64,000 nt of DNA, taken from NCBI GenBank assembly GCA_029167225.1, contig JARFNK010000018.1, positions 1 through 64,000 of the forward strand, in the 5' to 3' direction. A program made the position numbers and the translations under genes. The stretch is from Sphingobium arseniciresistens (GTDB lineage Bacteria; Pseudomonadota; Alphaproteobacteria; Sphingomonadales; Sphingomonadaceae). Of the stretch, positions 18,870 to 26,575 are shown in pieces; within the stretch, counting starts at the first letter, position 1, and each line of letters begins with the position of its first letter. The notes under the pieces were generated by a model. That model saw nothing but the letters and a program-made list of their open reading frames with translations, was not told the origin of the DNA and did no database searches.

Positions 18870-19079
18870 TTAGAATGCGTAGAATAGGGCGATTACGAAG
18901 CCAGCCATGAGGGCATATGCAAGCGTATAGCCGATCAGTCCGCCTCGCGTTGGTATGCCGTTCTCGTCGGTGATCATTTCGATTTCCGGGACTTCTTCCT
19001 CGGTGACCGTCAACGATGGTCCACCGGGAAGGCCTTTAGTCCGCATGTAGGTATCGAGGTCGAACTTGACGATCCGCAT
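18870..19079 (-). CDS. Small tail-anchored membrane protein convergent with traG
   Basis: The ATG at 19079 follows AGGAG by eight bases; the frame opens 16 codons earlier but lacks a site there. The 69-aa product has an acidic stretch (TEEEVPEIEMITDENG) and one C-terminal membrane helix (GYTLAYALMAGFVIALFYAF). No family was recognised. It converges on traG with two bases between stops. An exclusion or pilus-related role would be a guess. Confidence 0.6.
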   Translation of the reverse strand: MRIVKFDLDTYMRTKGLPGGPSLTVTEEEVPEIEMITDENGIPTRGGLIGYTLAYALMAGFVIALFYAF

Positions 19080-19211
19080 GGCTGACTCCTGCGTTTGAAG
19101 AATAGCCGGTTGGAGTTTTGTTCGCAACGGATTGCACGGGATTATAGGGAGATTATCGAGTTTATAGAAAGGCCATAAACTACCATAACCTCGTTATAGA
19201 TCCATGACTGG

Positions 19212-19230
19212 GGCCTCCGCATCGGAGGCC
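19212..19230. other. Perfect 8-bp hairpin in the traG-abiE intergenic region
   Basis: GGCCTCCG and CGGAGGCC are separated by CAT. The stem is GC-rich but is not followed by a T run, so it is at best a weak terminator or a protein-binding site. The 270-bp region around it (19080-19352) is markedly AT-richer than its neighbours and also holds GTTTAT/ATAAAC arms at 19159-19179; it must hold the promoters of the divergent small membrane gene and the AbiE pair. Confidence 0.45.
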
Positions 19231-19304
19231 ATCGTCTCGGGATAGAAGGCGTCCGATATATTGGATTATATGCCTCAACTATATCGCTGACATATTAGCC
19301 CAAG

Positions 19305-19336
19305 AAATTCCGAGGGGTTGAGCGACCTTGGAATTT
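19305..19336. promoter_or_regulatory. Inverted repeat upstream of abiEi, candidate operator
   Basis: Perfect 7-bp arms AAATTCC and GGAATTT are separated by 18 bases, ending 16 bases before the AbiEi start. AbiEi antitoxins are known to bind inverted repeats in their own promoters and repress the operon, so this is a plausible autoregulatory site. A smaller palindrome CATA-GA-TATG lies between it and the start codon. Confidence 0.4.
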
Positions 19337-19352
19337 ATGACATAGATATGCC

Positions 19353-20126
19353 ATGAAGGTAGCTCGAACCGATAAATTGAGGTCGCTGCTCGATGCGTGG
19401 GAGCCGCACACCGTGGCGACCAGCCCGCATCTCAAGGCGCTAGGTCTGACGGCGCAGGACCTGCAGAACTACACCGCCTCGCAGTGGCTGGTCTCCCTTG
19501 GCCGCGGCGCATTCAAGCGCCCGATGGAAACCGTGACCTGGCAGGGCGCGCTCTATAGCGTTCAATCACAGCTCAAGCTGCCGGTCCATGTCGGTGCGCT
19601 GACGGCGCTCGAGATGACAGGAAACAGCCATTATGTCCGGTTCGGAGAAAGCAGGGTCTATCTCTTCTCACCCCTCCACGTGGTTTTGCCGGCGTGGTTT
19701 CAGACGCATTGGGGGGAGGAGGTTCGGCATATGCAAAGCAAGCTCCTGCCAAACGAGCCGGGGCTCACCGAGCAGCGAACCCCGGAAGGCTATCCATTGA
19801 CGGCCGCCACGCCCGAGCGAGCTATCCTCGAGCTGCTCCATCTCGCACCCAAGGAATTCGATCTCGTCGAAGCCGGACAGATAGTGGAGGGCATGACCTC
19901 ACTTCGCCCCAAGCTCATGCAATCCCTGCTCGAGGCGTGCGCTTCGGTGAAGGTCCGCCGGCTGTTCCTCTACTTGGCGGAACGGGCGGATCTCCCTGTC
20001 ATGCGGCATCTGAAGGTGGAGCAGATAGATCTGGGCTCCGGCGATCGCAGCCTTGTTAAAATGGGGCGCTATGTCCCGAAATACCGGCTGCTCCTTCCAA
20101 GGGAGCTTGTTTCGCGTGGCAACTGA
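19353..20126 (+). CDS. AbiEi-family antitoxin (type IV toxin-antitoxin)
   Basis: A 257-aa protein with an N-terminal winged-helix region and an AbiEi C-terminal antitoxin domain (PLTAATPERAILELLHLAP, VRRLFLYLAERADLPVMRHL). AbiEi proteins repress their operon and prevent toxicity of the AbiEii nucleotidyltransferase. It overlaps the toxin gene by 11 or more bases, so the two are translationally coupled. It lies directly downstream of the transfer operon, a usual place for plasmid maintenance or phage-exclusion modules. Confidence 0.88.
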   Translation: MKVARTDKLRSLLDAWEPHTVATSPHLKALGLTAQDLQNYTASQWLVSLGRGAFKRPMETVTWQGALYSVQSQLKLPVHVGALTALEMTGNSHYVRFGESRVYLFSPLHVVLPAWFQTHWGEEVRHMQSKLLPNEPGLTEQRTPEGYPLTAATPERAILELLHLAPKEFDLVEAGQIVEGMTSLRPKLMQSLLEACASVKVRRLFLYLAERADLPVMRHLKVEQIDLGSGDRSLVKMGRYVPKYRLLLPRELVSRGN

Positions 20127-21039
20127 GCAATATCGCGACCAGGTCCGTCTCCTGTTGGACGTCCTGCCGCTGGTCATGGACGAGCCGGTTTTCGCACTGA
20201 AGGGCGGCACGGCGATCAACCTGTTCGAATGGGATCTCCCGCGTCTGTCGGTCGATATCGATCTGACCTACCTCCCTGTCCATGATCGGAAGACGTCCCT
20301 GAGTGCGATCGGTGAGGCTCTCGCCAGGATCAAGACGGAAATCGAGCGCCGTCTGCCGCCGACCCGCGTGACCCAGGCACGCCAGGGCCAGGAAGGGATG
20401 GAGGTCAAGCTCAACTGCCAGCGCGGCAAGACCCAGATCAAGGTTGAGGTGAACCCCACCCTGCGCGGCCATCTCCTTCCCCTCCGCGACCTACCGTGCT
20501 CTGATCGTGTGCAGGAGAGGTTTGAAGCATTCGTCGAAGCGCGATGCCTGTCGCACGGCGAGCTGTTCGGCGGTAAGATCTGCGCTGCGCTAGACCGGCA
20601 GCATCCGCGCGATCTGTTCGACGTGAAGCGGTTGCTGGATGGGGAGGGGCTCGTCGACGAGGTTCGACACGGCTTCGTCGCGGCCCTCGTCAGCCACGGT
20701 CGTCCGGTCGCTGAGCTGATCCGACCGAACCGAAGGGATCAGGCCACGACATTCAAGGCGCAATTCGAGGGGATGCCCTTCGAGCCCTTCTCCTATGACG
20801 ACCACATCCAGACACTCGATCGCTTGGTTGAGGCGTTGCACGCTTCGCTTGATCCCGACGATCGACGATTCCTCGAGAGCTTCGAGGCGGGGGATCCGGA
20901 TTGGGAGAGTTTCCCGTCGCCCGCCATCCGCGAGTTGCCGGCGCCGCAGTTCAAGTTGATGAATATCCGGAGATTTCGGGAGGCGCAGCTAGAGAGGCAT
21001 CAAGCGGGCCTCGCGATGCTGCGGGAGGCGCTTCTTTGA
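20116..21039 (+). CDS. AbiEii-family nucleotidyltransferase toxin
   Basis: The minimal nucleotidyltransferase motifs are present: KGGTAINLF then SVDIDLTY (catalytic acidic pair), KVEVNP, and GGKICAALDRQHPRDLFDV (the family's C-terminal Lys/Asp motif). The toxin is thought to transfer nucleotides to tRNA or other RNA. The GTG at 20116 with AGGGAG ten bases upstream gives 307 aa and the usual N-terminus (EQYRDQVRLLLDVLP); an ATG at 20071 would add 15 residues. It pairs with the AbiEi gene before it. Confidence 0.9.
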   Translation: MATEQYRDQVRLLLDVLPLVMDEPVFALKGGTAINLFEWDLPRLSVDIDLTYLPVHDRKTSLSAIGEALARIKTEIERRLPPTRVTQARQGQEGMEVKLNCQRGKTQIKVEVNPTLRGHLLPLRDLPCSDRVQERFEAFVEARCLSHGELFGGKICAALDRQHPRDLFDVKRLLDGEGLVDEVRHGFVAALVSHGRPVAELIRPNRRDQATTFKAQFEGMPFEPFSYDDHIQTLDRLVEALHASLDPDDRRFLESFEAGDPDWESFPSPAIRELPAPQFKLMNIRRFREAQLERHQAGLAMLREALL

Positions 21040-21133
21040 TAGAGCTGGGGGCGGCTCTTTCGGGTAGAGCCTAGCAGTATCGGGCAGGGAGCCGTATACG
21101 GGATGCCGTAAAGGTCGTATTTTGGTTATCTCC

Positions 21134-21730
21134 ATGCAGCCGATTGTAACGCAGATTGTAGAGCGCCTGGAAGGAGGCGAGACATTGAGCCGCGCGGATC
21201 TCGCGCTCGATGCCGACTATGATTCCGTCGGCCGCGCTCTACGCCAGTTGGTCGCGGACAAACAGGTCGTGCGGGTCGGACGTGGCCGATATCGCAAGGT
21301 GAACGCGGGCGTGCGCGGTTCGTCTCTGGGCACGATCGCGGAAGCGATCGAGAAGAAGGTGCGCCGCTCGAAGCGCAACGTCTTTCTGCGTGACGATTTC
21401 GCTGACCTGGGAAGTTATGATGCGGTGGGCAGGGCCCTTCGGCAAAAGGCCAGGGATGGCAATCTCGTCCAGATCGGTTACGGACTTTACGCCAAGGCGG
21501 AACCGTCGCCCTTCACGGGCAAGCCGGCACCGGTCGTTGGCATCAAGCGCCTTGCTACAGAGGCATTGGGCCGGCTCGGCAAGAAGGTTTCCTCGTCGAG
21601 CTTCGAGCAGGCCTATAACGGCGGACGCTCGACGCAGGTGCCGACGGGCCGCATCGTGACGGTCCAGGATCGAGTCCGCCGTCGGATAGGATATGACGGC
21701 AATTATGTCGTTCTCGAACGCGTCCGATGA
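21134..21730 (+). CDS. Winged-helix protein of the DUF6088/AbiEi-like type
   Basis: 198 aa from the ATG at 21134. It contains two similar winged-helix units: SRADLALDADYDSVGRALRQ (about residues 22-41) ending VRVGRGRYRKV, and DDFADLGSYDAVGRALRQ (about 83-100) ending VQIGYGLYAKA. The second is followed by a domain resembling DUF6088, a group related to AbiEi antitoxins. Expected role: DNA-binding regulator or antitoxin. The next ORF overlaps its 3' end by 26-38 bases. The exact family name is by eye. Confidence 0.65.
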   Translation: MQPIVTQIVERLEGGETLSRADLALDADYDSVGRALRQLVADKQVVRVGRGRYRKVNAGVRGSSLGTIAEAIEKKVRRSKRNVFLRDDFADLGSYDAVGRALRQKARDGNLVQIGYGLYAKAEPSPFTGKPAPVVGIKRLATEALGRLGKKVSSSSFEQAYNGGRSTQVPTGRIVTVQDRVRRRIGYDGNYVVLERVR

Positions 21731-21932
21731 GGTCCGGCAGGGCGGCGTTGCGGAGCTTGGTCCGGTGGCCCGGCTTGCCGCCATGCGCTCCAGGCTCGCA
21801 GACGATCCGGTCTACGCTGACGAATATGCACGCTTCGTTGGCGGAATGGCCTTCGCCGGCGAGGCGCAGGTCCCCGACTTCGAGGCGGCGGTAGCGGCCG
21901 TCGGCCGTTTATCTGATCTGCTGACCGACTGA
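21705..21932 (+). CDS. Small acidic protein coupled to the winged-helix gene
   Basis: 75 aa from the ATG at 21705 (79 aa from 21693). It is soluble and helical, with RLAAMRSRLADDPVYADEYARFVGGM. It overlaps the preceding gene and is followed 59 bases later by the DUF3800 gene, so the three look like one operon. No family was recognised. Its size and coupling resemble an antitoxin or adaptor, but that is inference. Confidence 0.5.
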   Translation: MSFSNASDEVRQGGVAELGPVARLAAMRSRLADDPVYADEYARFVGGMAFAGEAQVPDFEAAVAAVGRLSDLLTD

Positions 21933-21991
21933 ATGGCAATTATCCGCCTCGACGCCTTGACGGGAGGCGGCCGAACCCGAGGATGGTCCTC

Positions 21992-23044
21992 ATGGAATGT
22001 TTCAGGATCGACGAGAGCGGATACACGGGCTTCGACCTGCTGAACGCCGACCAGCGCTTTCAGGGGGCGAGCGCGAGCGCCATCAGCGATGATGACGCTG
22101 CTCGACTGATCCGCGACCATTTTCCGACGCTTCAGGCGGCCGAACTCAAATACCGCGCGCTCGCGCGCCGCCCGGCGAACCATCCGCGTCTGATCGGGCT
22201 CATGCGCGATGCGCTGAGCGCGCACAAATGCACGACCTATGTGTGCGATAAGCGGTTCCTGCTGGCCCTCATGTTCGTCGATTATGCAGTCGAGCCTTTC
22301 TACTACGAGCGGGATCTCGACCTTTATGCCGACGGCCGGAATTATGCGATGGCCTCGCTCCTCCATAGCGTCGGGCCGACCTTGTTCGGTGCCGGGTCCT
22401 ACAGGCGCCTGATGGCCGCCTTCCAGCGTGCCATAAAGGAAAAGAGCCCGACCGCCTTGGATGCCCTTGTCGCCGCGGCGCGCGCGATGAACTGGCAAGC
22501 GCTCGATGAAGTGCTCGGGCCGCTCGCAACAGGGTCGAGGGCGTGCCTGGCGGCGATCGCGACCCCTGGCGTCAGCACGGATGCAGCAATGGTGGTGTTG
22601 CAGGCGCTGATCACCCGGATGGAGGAGATGGCCGATGGCCCCTACCGCGTCGAACATGATCAGTCGAAGAACCTGCTCACCTATCACGGGCTGATCCAGA
22701 AGCTCATCGATCATGAGGAAGAGATCGAGTTTCGTCAGTCCGAGATCGCGCGGATGAAATTCCCGCTGAAGCTGGCGGGGGTGACCCAGGTGGACTCGAA
22801 GACCAGTCCGGCGGTGCAGGTCGCCGACATCCTGATCGGGGCCGCCATCGAAGCGGGGAACACGCGGGCGGGTCTGCGCAAGGGTGGGCCCGATCCATTG
22901 GCGGTCCTCTCGCTCTATGCCGAGGACCAGTTCATTCATCTGCTGCCCTCGATCGACTTTGAAGAACAGCATCGTTTCCGTGCTGGCACGCAAGCGTCGG
23001 AATTCATCGACTATTACGCCGCGAACTTCGGCTCGACGTCGTAG
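21992..23044 (+). CDS. DUF3800 protein
   Basis: 350 aa from the ATG at 21992, chosen because DUF3800 proteins begin close to the DESG motif (here MECFRIDESGYTG) and a GAGG lies upstream; an ATG three codons earlier is possible. Other family marks are ELKY, VCDKRF, EHDQSKN and DSKTSPAVQVADILIGA, an RNase H-like arrangement of acidic residues. DUF3800 proteins are often found in defence and mobile regions; the biochemical role is not settled. It likely works with the winged-helix protein encoded upstream. Confidence 0.72.
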   Translation: MECFRIDESGYTGFDLLNADQRFQGASASAISDDDAARLIRDHFPTLQAAELKYRALARRPANHPRLIGLMRDALSAHKCTTYVCDKRFLLALMFVDYAVEPFYYERDLDLYADGRNYAMASLLHSVGPTLFGAGSYRRLMAAFQRAIKEKSPTALDALVAAARAMNWQALDEVLGPLATGSRACLAAIATPGVSTDAAMVVLQALITRMEEMADGPYRVEHDQSKNLLTYHGLIQKLIDHEEEIEFRQSEIARMKFPLKLAGVTQVDSKTSPAVQVADILIGAAIEAGNTRAGLRKGGPDPLAVLSLYAEDQFIHLLPSIDFEEQHRFRAGTQASEFIDYYAANFGSTS

Positions 23045-23088
23045 GGAAGGGGACGCCTCGACCCCATCGGAGCGAGGCGCCGCCCGAC

Positions 23089-23364
23089 TTAGCCGTTGAG
23101 CTTGTCCTTGACGGCCTTCGCCACGGTGAAGGTGAGTTTCCGCGACGCTGCGATCTTGATGGTTTCACCATTGGAGGGGTTGCGGCCTTCGCGGGCGGGC
23201 ACGTCCTTCACCTTGAACTTCCCGAAACCATTGAGGCTCACTTCCTCGCCCTTGGCAGCGGCGTCCGCGATCGCCGCGAAGACAAGGTCGACAGCCTTGC
23301 GGGCATCCGCCTTGGTCGTGCCCGTCTGGCCGGCGAGGGTTTCGGCAAGCTCACTATTGTTCAT
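23089..23364 (-). CDS. HU-family nucleoid protein
   Basis: 91 aa with the complete HU fold: MNNSELAETLAGQTG, the dimer core, and the DNA-binding arm GFGKFKVKDVPAREGRNPSNGE with the conserved RxGRNPxTGE-like motif (Ser in place of Thr). The ATG at 23364 has AAGGA upstream. It lies between two DUF3800-type genes and converges on the first. Plasmid HU proteins usually act as stealth or architectural factors. Confidence 0.95.
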   Translation of the reverse strand: MNNSELAETLAGQTGTTKADARKAVDLVFAAIADAAAKGEEVSLNGFGKFKVKDVPAREGRNPSNGETIKIAASRKLTFTVAKAVKDKLNG

Positions 23365-23436
23365 TCGGATTGTCCTTCGTCTTTGTGGAAATCGCACACT
23401 GCATAGCCACCTGAACCGGCCAGCGCCATCGGCGTG

Positions 23437-24546
23437 CTAGATCTGCATGAAAATGTCGGCCTTGTGGGTGTCCGACAAGCTCATGACACGATGGGCAAAT
23501 GCCTCATTTTCTTCCGCGGCCTGGTCGATGAGACGCGCCAGTTTTTCGAGGGTCTCGCGCTGCATGTCGCTGAGCGCCGCGCGATCGGCGCGAACGCTGT
23601 CCATGTCGGTGCCGACCACATAGGAGAAGAATTTGCCCAGAAGGCCGGCGATGACATCGCAGACCTGGATCATCGGTTCTTCCTGCGAGTCCACGAACCG
23701 GAAGCTGTCGACCGGCACGCCGTCCCGCATCAGGGGATCGGCCAGGAACTGCCGGCGGACAACTTCCTCAAGGTCGAGCACATGCGTCGAGTTGCGCAGA
23801 AGGGCGATCCTGTGCCGGAAGAAGATGTCGAAACCCTCGATCAGGATATGCCGCTCGTCATCGCTGCCTTCGATGAACGGAAAGCTCTCTCCCTGGATGG
23901 CGTCCTCGAGCACCTGGGCAAGCAGTCTGCCATAAAGGGGATGGAGCTGGTGTGCTTCCTCTTCCACTATCTGCAGCACAACCTGGTAGAATTGCGGGCC
24001 ATCGCGCGGATCGAGCGCGGGATAATTGAAGAGGCGGAAGAGGTCGGTGGTCGCCTCGAGGTCCTGGCGCAGCGCGATGTTGAGCATGTCCTTGAGCGCC
24101 GGCGCGACCAGCAGCAACTCTTCGCGCTCGGCCGCCATGAGCGCGGCGTCGACGATATCGACCAGCGACCAGTAGATCACGTCGAGGCACTGGTAGTGCA
24201 GGAAGAAGCCGTTTTCCGCGATCCAGTCGAGAAGGATGCCCAGGCGCAGTGAGCGCAGCAGCTCAAGGAAACCGCCTTTGCCGATGTGCGCGAGCTTCAT
24301 TTCCTTCGTTGTCGGCTGCAGTTTGAGAGCAGCGCGCAAAGGGGCGATGTCGATCGGCTTGCGCGCGCCGCGATGGGCGACGCCGGCGAGAACGAAGCAG
24401 CCGGGCTCGCCGACGTTCAGGCCATCGGCCGTGACATGCAGGCGGCGGATGTTGTTCGTTTCATCATAGTAGAGCGTGTAGGGTTCGTCGGCGCGATGCA
24501 GACCGTGGAGCCGGACGTCGATGCGGCGTAGATCGTCGATATCCAT
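23437..24546 (-). CDS. DUF3800-like protein
   Basis: 369 aa from the ATG at 24546 (a TTG at 24552 is possible). It starts with YTLYYDETNNIRR, contains EMKLAHIG, and ends with FVDSQEEPMIQVCDVIAGLL, the spaced acidic motifs of the DUF3800/RNase H-like group, although it is distant from the DUF3800 gene at 21992. No membrane or signal segments. It sits 72 bases upstream of the HU gene on the same strand, so co-transcription is possible. Confidence 0.65.
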   Translation of the reverse strand: MDIDDLRRIDVRLHGLHRADEPYTLYYDETNNIRRLHVTADGLNVGEPGCFVLAGVAHRGARKPIDIAPLRAALKLQPTTKEMKLAHIGKGGFLELLRSLRLGILLDWIAENGFFLHYQCLDVIYWSLVDIVDAALMAAEREELLLVAPALKDMLNIALRQDLEATTDLFRLFNYPALDPRDGPQFYQVVLQIVEEEAHQLHPLYGRLLAQVLEDAIQGESFPFIEGSDDERHILIEGFDIFFRHRIALLRNSTHVLDLEEVVRRQFLADPLMRDGVPVDSFRFVDSQEEPMIQVCDVIAGLLGKFFSYVVGTDMDSVRADRAALSDMQRETLEKLARLIDQAAEENEAFAHRVMSLSDTHKADIFMQI

Positions 24547-24576
24547 ATCCAAGCTGCCTGGCCTTATCCGCGAACA

Positions 24577-24783
24577 TCAGCGGTTGAATATACTGAGGCC
24601 CAGAAGCGGGCGCTCACGAGACTGAACAGTTCCGCTGGCCTGGCGGACCTTTCGAGCCTTTGCGGTATAGCGGCGCGCCATCTGCCGGTGCGCGAGAATG
24701 CGTTCCGTACAGGTTGACCGTGCGGCTGAACGATATTCATCTCTGGTGCGCTGCTCATAATATTTGAGACTGAAATCAGACAT
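24577..24783 (-). CDS. Small helical protein, unknown function
   Basis: 68 aa beginning MSDFSLKYYEQRTRDEYRS, then a basic helical stretch (HRQMARRYTAKARKVRQ). The N-terminus resembles a class of short sphingomonad proteins that begin MSDxSxxYYxxR, recalled from memory. It lies 30 bases upstream of the DUF3800-like gene on the same strand. Reality of the gene is moderately supported. Confidence 0.45.
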   Translation of the reverse strand: MSDFSLKYYEQRTRDEYRSAARSTCTERILAHRQMARRYTAKARKVRQASGTVQSRERPLLGLSIFNR

Positions 24784-24822
24784 GCTGGTCTCCGACAGCC
24801 CGGCTTTGCATTAGTGCCAACT

Positions 24823-24856
24823 GTGTCACTTTACCATGCGCCGGGTAAAGTGACGC
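24823..24856. repeat. Inverted pair of a 13-bp motif (GGTRAAGTGACRC)
   Basis: GTGTCACTTTACC and GGTAAAGTGACGC face each other across an 8-base loop, with 11 bp of perfect pairing. A third copy, GGTGAAGTGACAC, lies at 25202-25214; two of the three are followed by the same GGATGGCAA-like bases. Spacing and orientation suggest a protein-binding site or a transcriptional end between convergent units. It lies in the non-coding stretch between the small helical gene and the AtpI-like gene. Confidence 0.5.
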
Positions 24857-24866
24857 AGATGGCAAT

Positions 24867-25157
24867 CTACGATCCGTCGGGTTTGCGGTTCGATATGCGT
24901 ATGATGTTCACGAAGGCCACCCAGGGGGCCGTGCCAGCGAACCTGTCGATGAGCCAGCCCAGCAGGGCGCCGCCGCCAACGCCCCCGAGGAGTTCTGCCA
25001 GCACACGATTGCCAAGGCTGTAGCTGGCATCGGCGCCGGTAGCGGCAGGGCGGGCTCGTGCCTGCTCCGCCGAATGAGCCGTCTCGAGGTGATCCTTGAG
25101 CCCATTCAGCCGAGGATCCTCCCCTATGATGTCGGGGTCTGATTCATTATCGCTCAT
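24867..25157 (-). CDS. AtpI-like protein with an internal deletion
   Basis: 96 aa. The N-terminal acidic part, GNRVLAELLGGVGGGALLGW and LIDRFAGTAPW match alphaproteobacterial AtpI/AtpZ (ATP synthase accessory, Mg/Ca uptake). After APW the sequence jumps to VAFVNIIRIS, the normal C-terminus, so about 10-12 residues of the second membrane helix are missing in frame. A second helix can hardly form. No atp operon is nearby, so this is likely a displaced, non-functional copy. Confidence 0.6.
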   Translation of the reverse strand: MSDNESDPDIIGEDPRLNGLKDHLETAHSAEQARARPAATGADASYSLGNRVLAELLGGVGGGALLGWLIDRFAGTAPWVAFVNIIRISNRKPDGS

Positions 25158-25296
25158 GGGGCTGGTCTAGCATGGCGTGGCGACAACGAAATAGATGGGC
25201 TCTGGTGAAGTGACACGGATGGCAAAAGCGCTATCCGGCGCTTCCGTGAGCATTTGGGGGATTCACAAGAGTCCAGCTTTGTGCTTGATTCGTTCC
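25158..25296. other. Divergent intergenic region with third motif copy
   Basis: Between the AtpI-like and winged-helix genes. Holds GGTGAAGTGACAC (25202-25214) and an otherwise featureless sequence that must contain the promoter for the gene at 25297. No clear -35/-10 pair was identified. Confidence 0.35.
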
Positions 25297-25902
25297 ATGA
25301 TCCAGCAGGACCTCTTTGCGGCGGCGGCGCCTCAACGGACGGCGGGCATGTCCGCCATCGTTCGCACCATCGCGGAGCATTCCGCGCGGCCGCGCTATAC
25401 CTTCATGGTACTCGACCTCATCGCGCGGGTTGCCCGGCCGAACGGGCAGGCGGGGCCCCTCGTTCGCGAAGGCGAGGCGCTGGTGCCGATCCGCGAATGG
25501 TTGGCCGCGACGATCGCCCCGACCGGCGCGCGCCATCATCAGCGCCGCGCAACCGCAGACAAGGTGCGGGCCGGGCTTGCCGGCAGAGGAGAGCTGCCGA
25601 GCGACGCGGCCGAGGCCGATCGCCTGGTCGAGGCGGAAGCCATCGAGCGTAGCCGAGAAACCGGCATGACCGCGATCAGCCGGGCGGTATCGGAGCTGGT
25701 GAGGGCAGGGTTGATCACGCGGCACTATCAGGGTTTCTTCGTGGATCATGAAAACCGCGGCGCCCAGCGCCATGCCGTCTACACCGTGACGGATGCGGTC
25801 AGGGCCGCGCTCCACCCGAGCATCGCCACCAGCGAAAACCGGCGGCAACCCTATGTCCGCGGCGCACACGGACAGCCCCGGGCAGCGCGCGCCTCCGGCT
25901 AA
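25297..25902 (+). CDS. Winged-helix protein, unknown role
   Basis: 201 aa from the ATG at 25297 (MIQQDLFAAAAP). The middle is helical with RARxTFMVLDLIARVA-like and PIREWLAATIAPTGARHHQRR stretches. The C-terminal part, GMTAISRAVSELVRAGLITRH followed by a wing, is a winged-helix DNA-binding unit. Similar proteins occur on sphingomonad plasmids as hypotheticals (from memory). The last 17 codons (from about 25852) lie in a repeat that recurs at 31.2 kb, so the native C-terminus may have been replaced. A replication or regulatory role is conceivable but unproven. Confidence 0.6.
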   Translation: MIQQDLFAAAAPQRTAGMSAIVRTIAEHSARPRYTFMVLDLIARVARPNGQAGPLVREGEALVPIREWLAATIAPTGARHHQRRATADKVRAGLAGRGELPSDAAEADRLVEAEAIERSRETGMTAISRAVSELVRAGLITRHYQGFFVDHENRGAQRHAVYTVTDAVRAALHPSIATSENRRQPYVRGAHGQPRAARASG

Positions 25903-26003
25903 ATCTCCGGTGCGTGCTCCGGCAGCGCCGCTTGTCCTGGGGCTCCCAGGTCTCGATCAGAAACGAGGTCAGCCAGCTGGCGGCTTTGATCGCGAGACGT
26001 GCG
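25852..26003. repeat. Direct repeat copy A (~150 bp)
   Basis: Aligns by eye with 31204-31362 at roughly 80 percent identity. It covers the end of the winged-helix ORF (YVRGAHGQ...AARASG stop) and, on the minus strand, a degenerate version of the last ~35 codons of the Abi_C gene (ARLAIKAASWLTSFLIETWE). Same orientation as copy B. The two copies bound a 5.3-kb block from the Xre/RES pair to a truncated methyltransferase. Confidence 0.7.
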
Positions 26004-26023
26004 CTGGCTGGCGCGATTGAAAA

Positions 26024-26107
26024 ATCGGTTCAGGTCCGAATGCCCAGAAGTGGCATTGCGCTTGAACCGATCTCCATAATGTCCCATATTATGTCCGGAA
26101 TGCGGAC
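26024..26107. promoter_or_regulatory. Operator-like repeats before the Xre/RES operon
   Basis: Three elements precede the Xre start: inverted arms ATCGGTTCA (26024-26032) and TGAACCGAT (26063-26071); two copies of TWATGTCC at 26077-26084 and 26089-26096; and GTCCG-GAATG-CGGAC (26093-26107). Xre-type antitoxins of RES systems bind repeats in their promoters, so this is a plausible autoregulatory region. Confidence 0.45.
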
Positions 26108-26119
26108 GGAGATCAAGAC

Positions 26120-26575
26120 ATGGCTGGTACCCCCAAAGCAGTAAAGGGCACGTCCGGGACCCGGCGTGCGAGCCGGACCGGGCGCCTTGCCTCCGGCCAA
26201 TTCAGCCTGGCGGGCAGCGGCAGCTTTGTGACGCGGTTCATGGATACGGGCGGCATCGTGGATGTCGATCGGGTCGCGGACGCCTTTCACATGTCGAAGG
26301 GCCAGCTCGCCGAGACGGCAGGTCTGGGTGCTGCGACAGTGTCGAAGGCCGATCGTCGGACGTCGCCCCGAGCCCAGGCGCGGGTCACTGAGATGCTCGA
26401 AGTCATCAGCCGCATCCGGGAGTGGGCAGGCGGCGAGGCGCAGGCCATGGCTTGGTATCGCTCGCAGCCGATCCCGGCGCTCGATGGACGTACACCGGAG
26501 GCGCTAGTGAAATCGGGCAAGGCTGGCGCCGTTCGTGACTATCTCGACCATTTGGCGCTCGGCGGCTTTGCTTGA
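26120..26575 (+). CDS. Xre/MbcA/ParS-type antitoxin of a RES system
   Basis: 151 aa. A helix-turn-helix region (KGQLAETAGLGAATVSKADRR, about residues 60-80) is followed by the DUF2384 toxin-binding domain ending AWYRSQPIPALDGRTPEALV and a C-terminal stretch that fits the RES active site in known complexes. The stop overlaps the toxin TTG start (TTGA), giving translational coupling with antitoxin first. Confidence 0.9.
   Translation: MAGTPKAVKGTSGTRRASRTGRLASGQFSLAGSGSFVTRFMDTGGIVDVDRVADAFHMSKGQLAETAGLGAATVSKADRRTSPRAQARVTEMLEVISRIREWAGGEAQAMAWYRSQPIPALDGRTPEALVKSGKAGAVRDYLDHLALGGFA

Noticed and set aside
25231..25869. 212-codon minus-strand frame opposite the winged-helix gene
   Set aside because: Shadow frame; the plus-strand protein has a clear winged helix.
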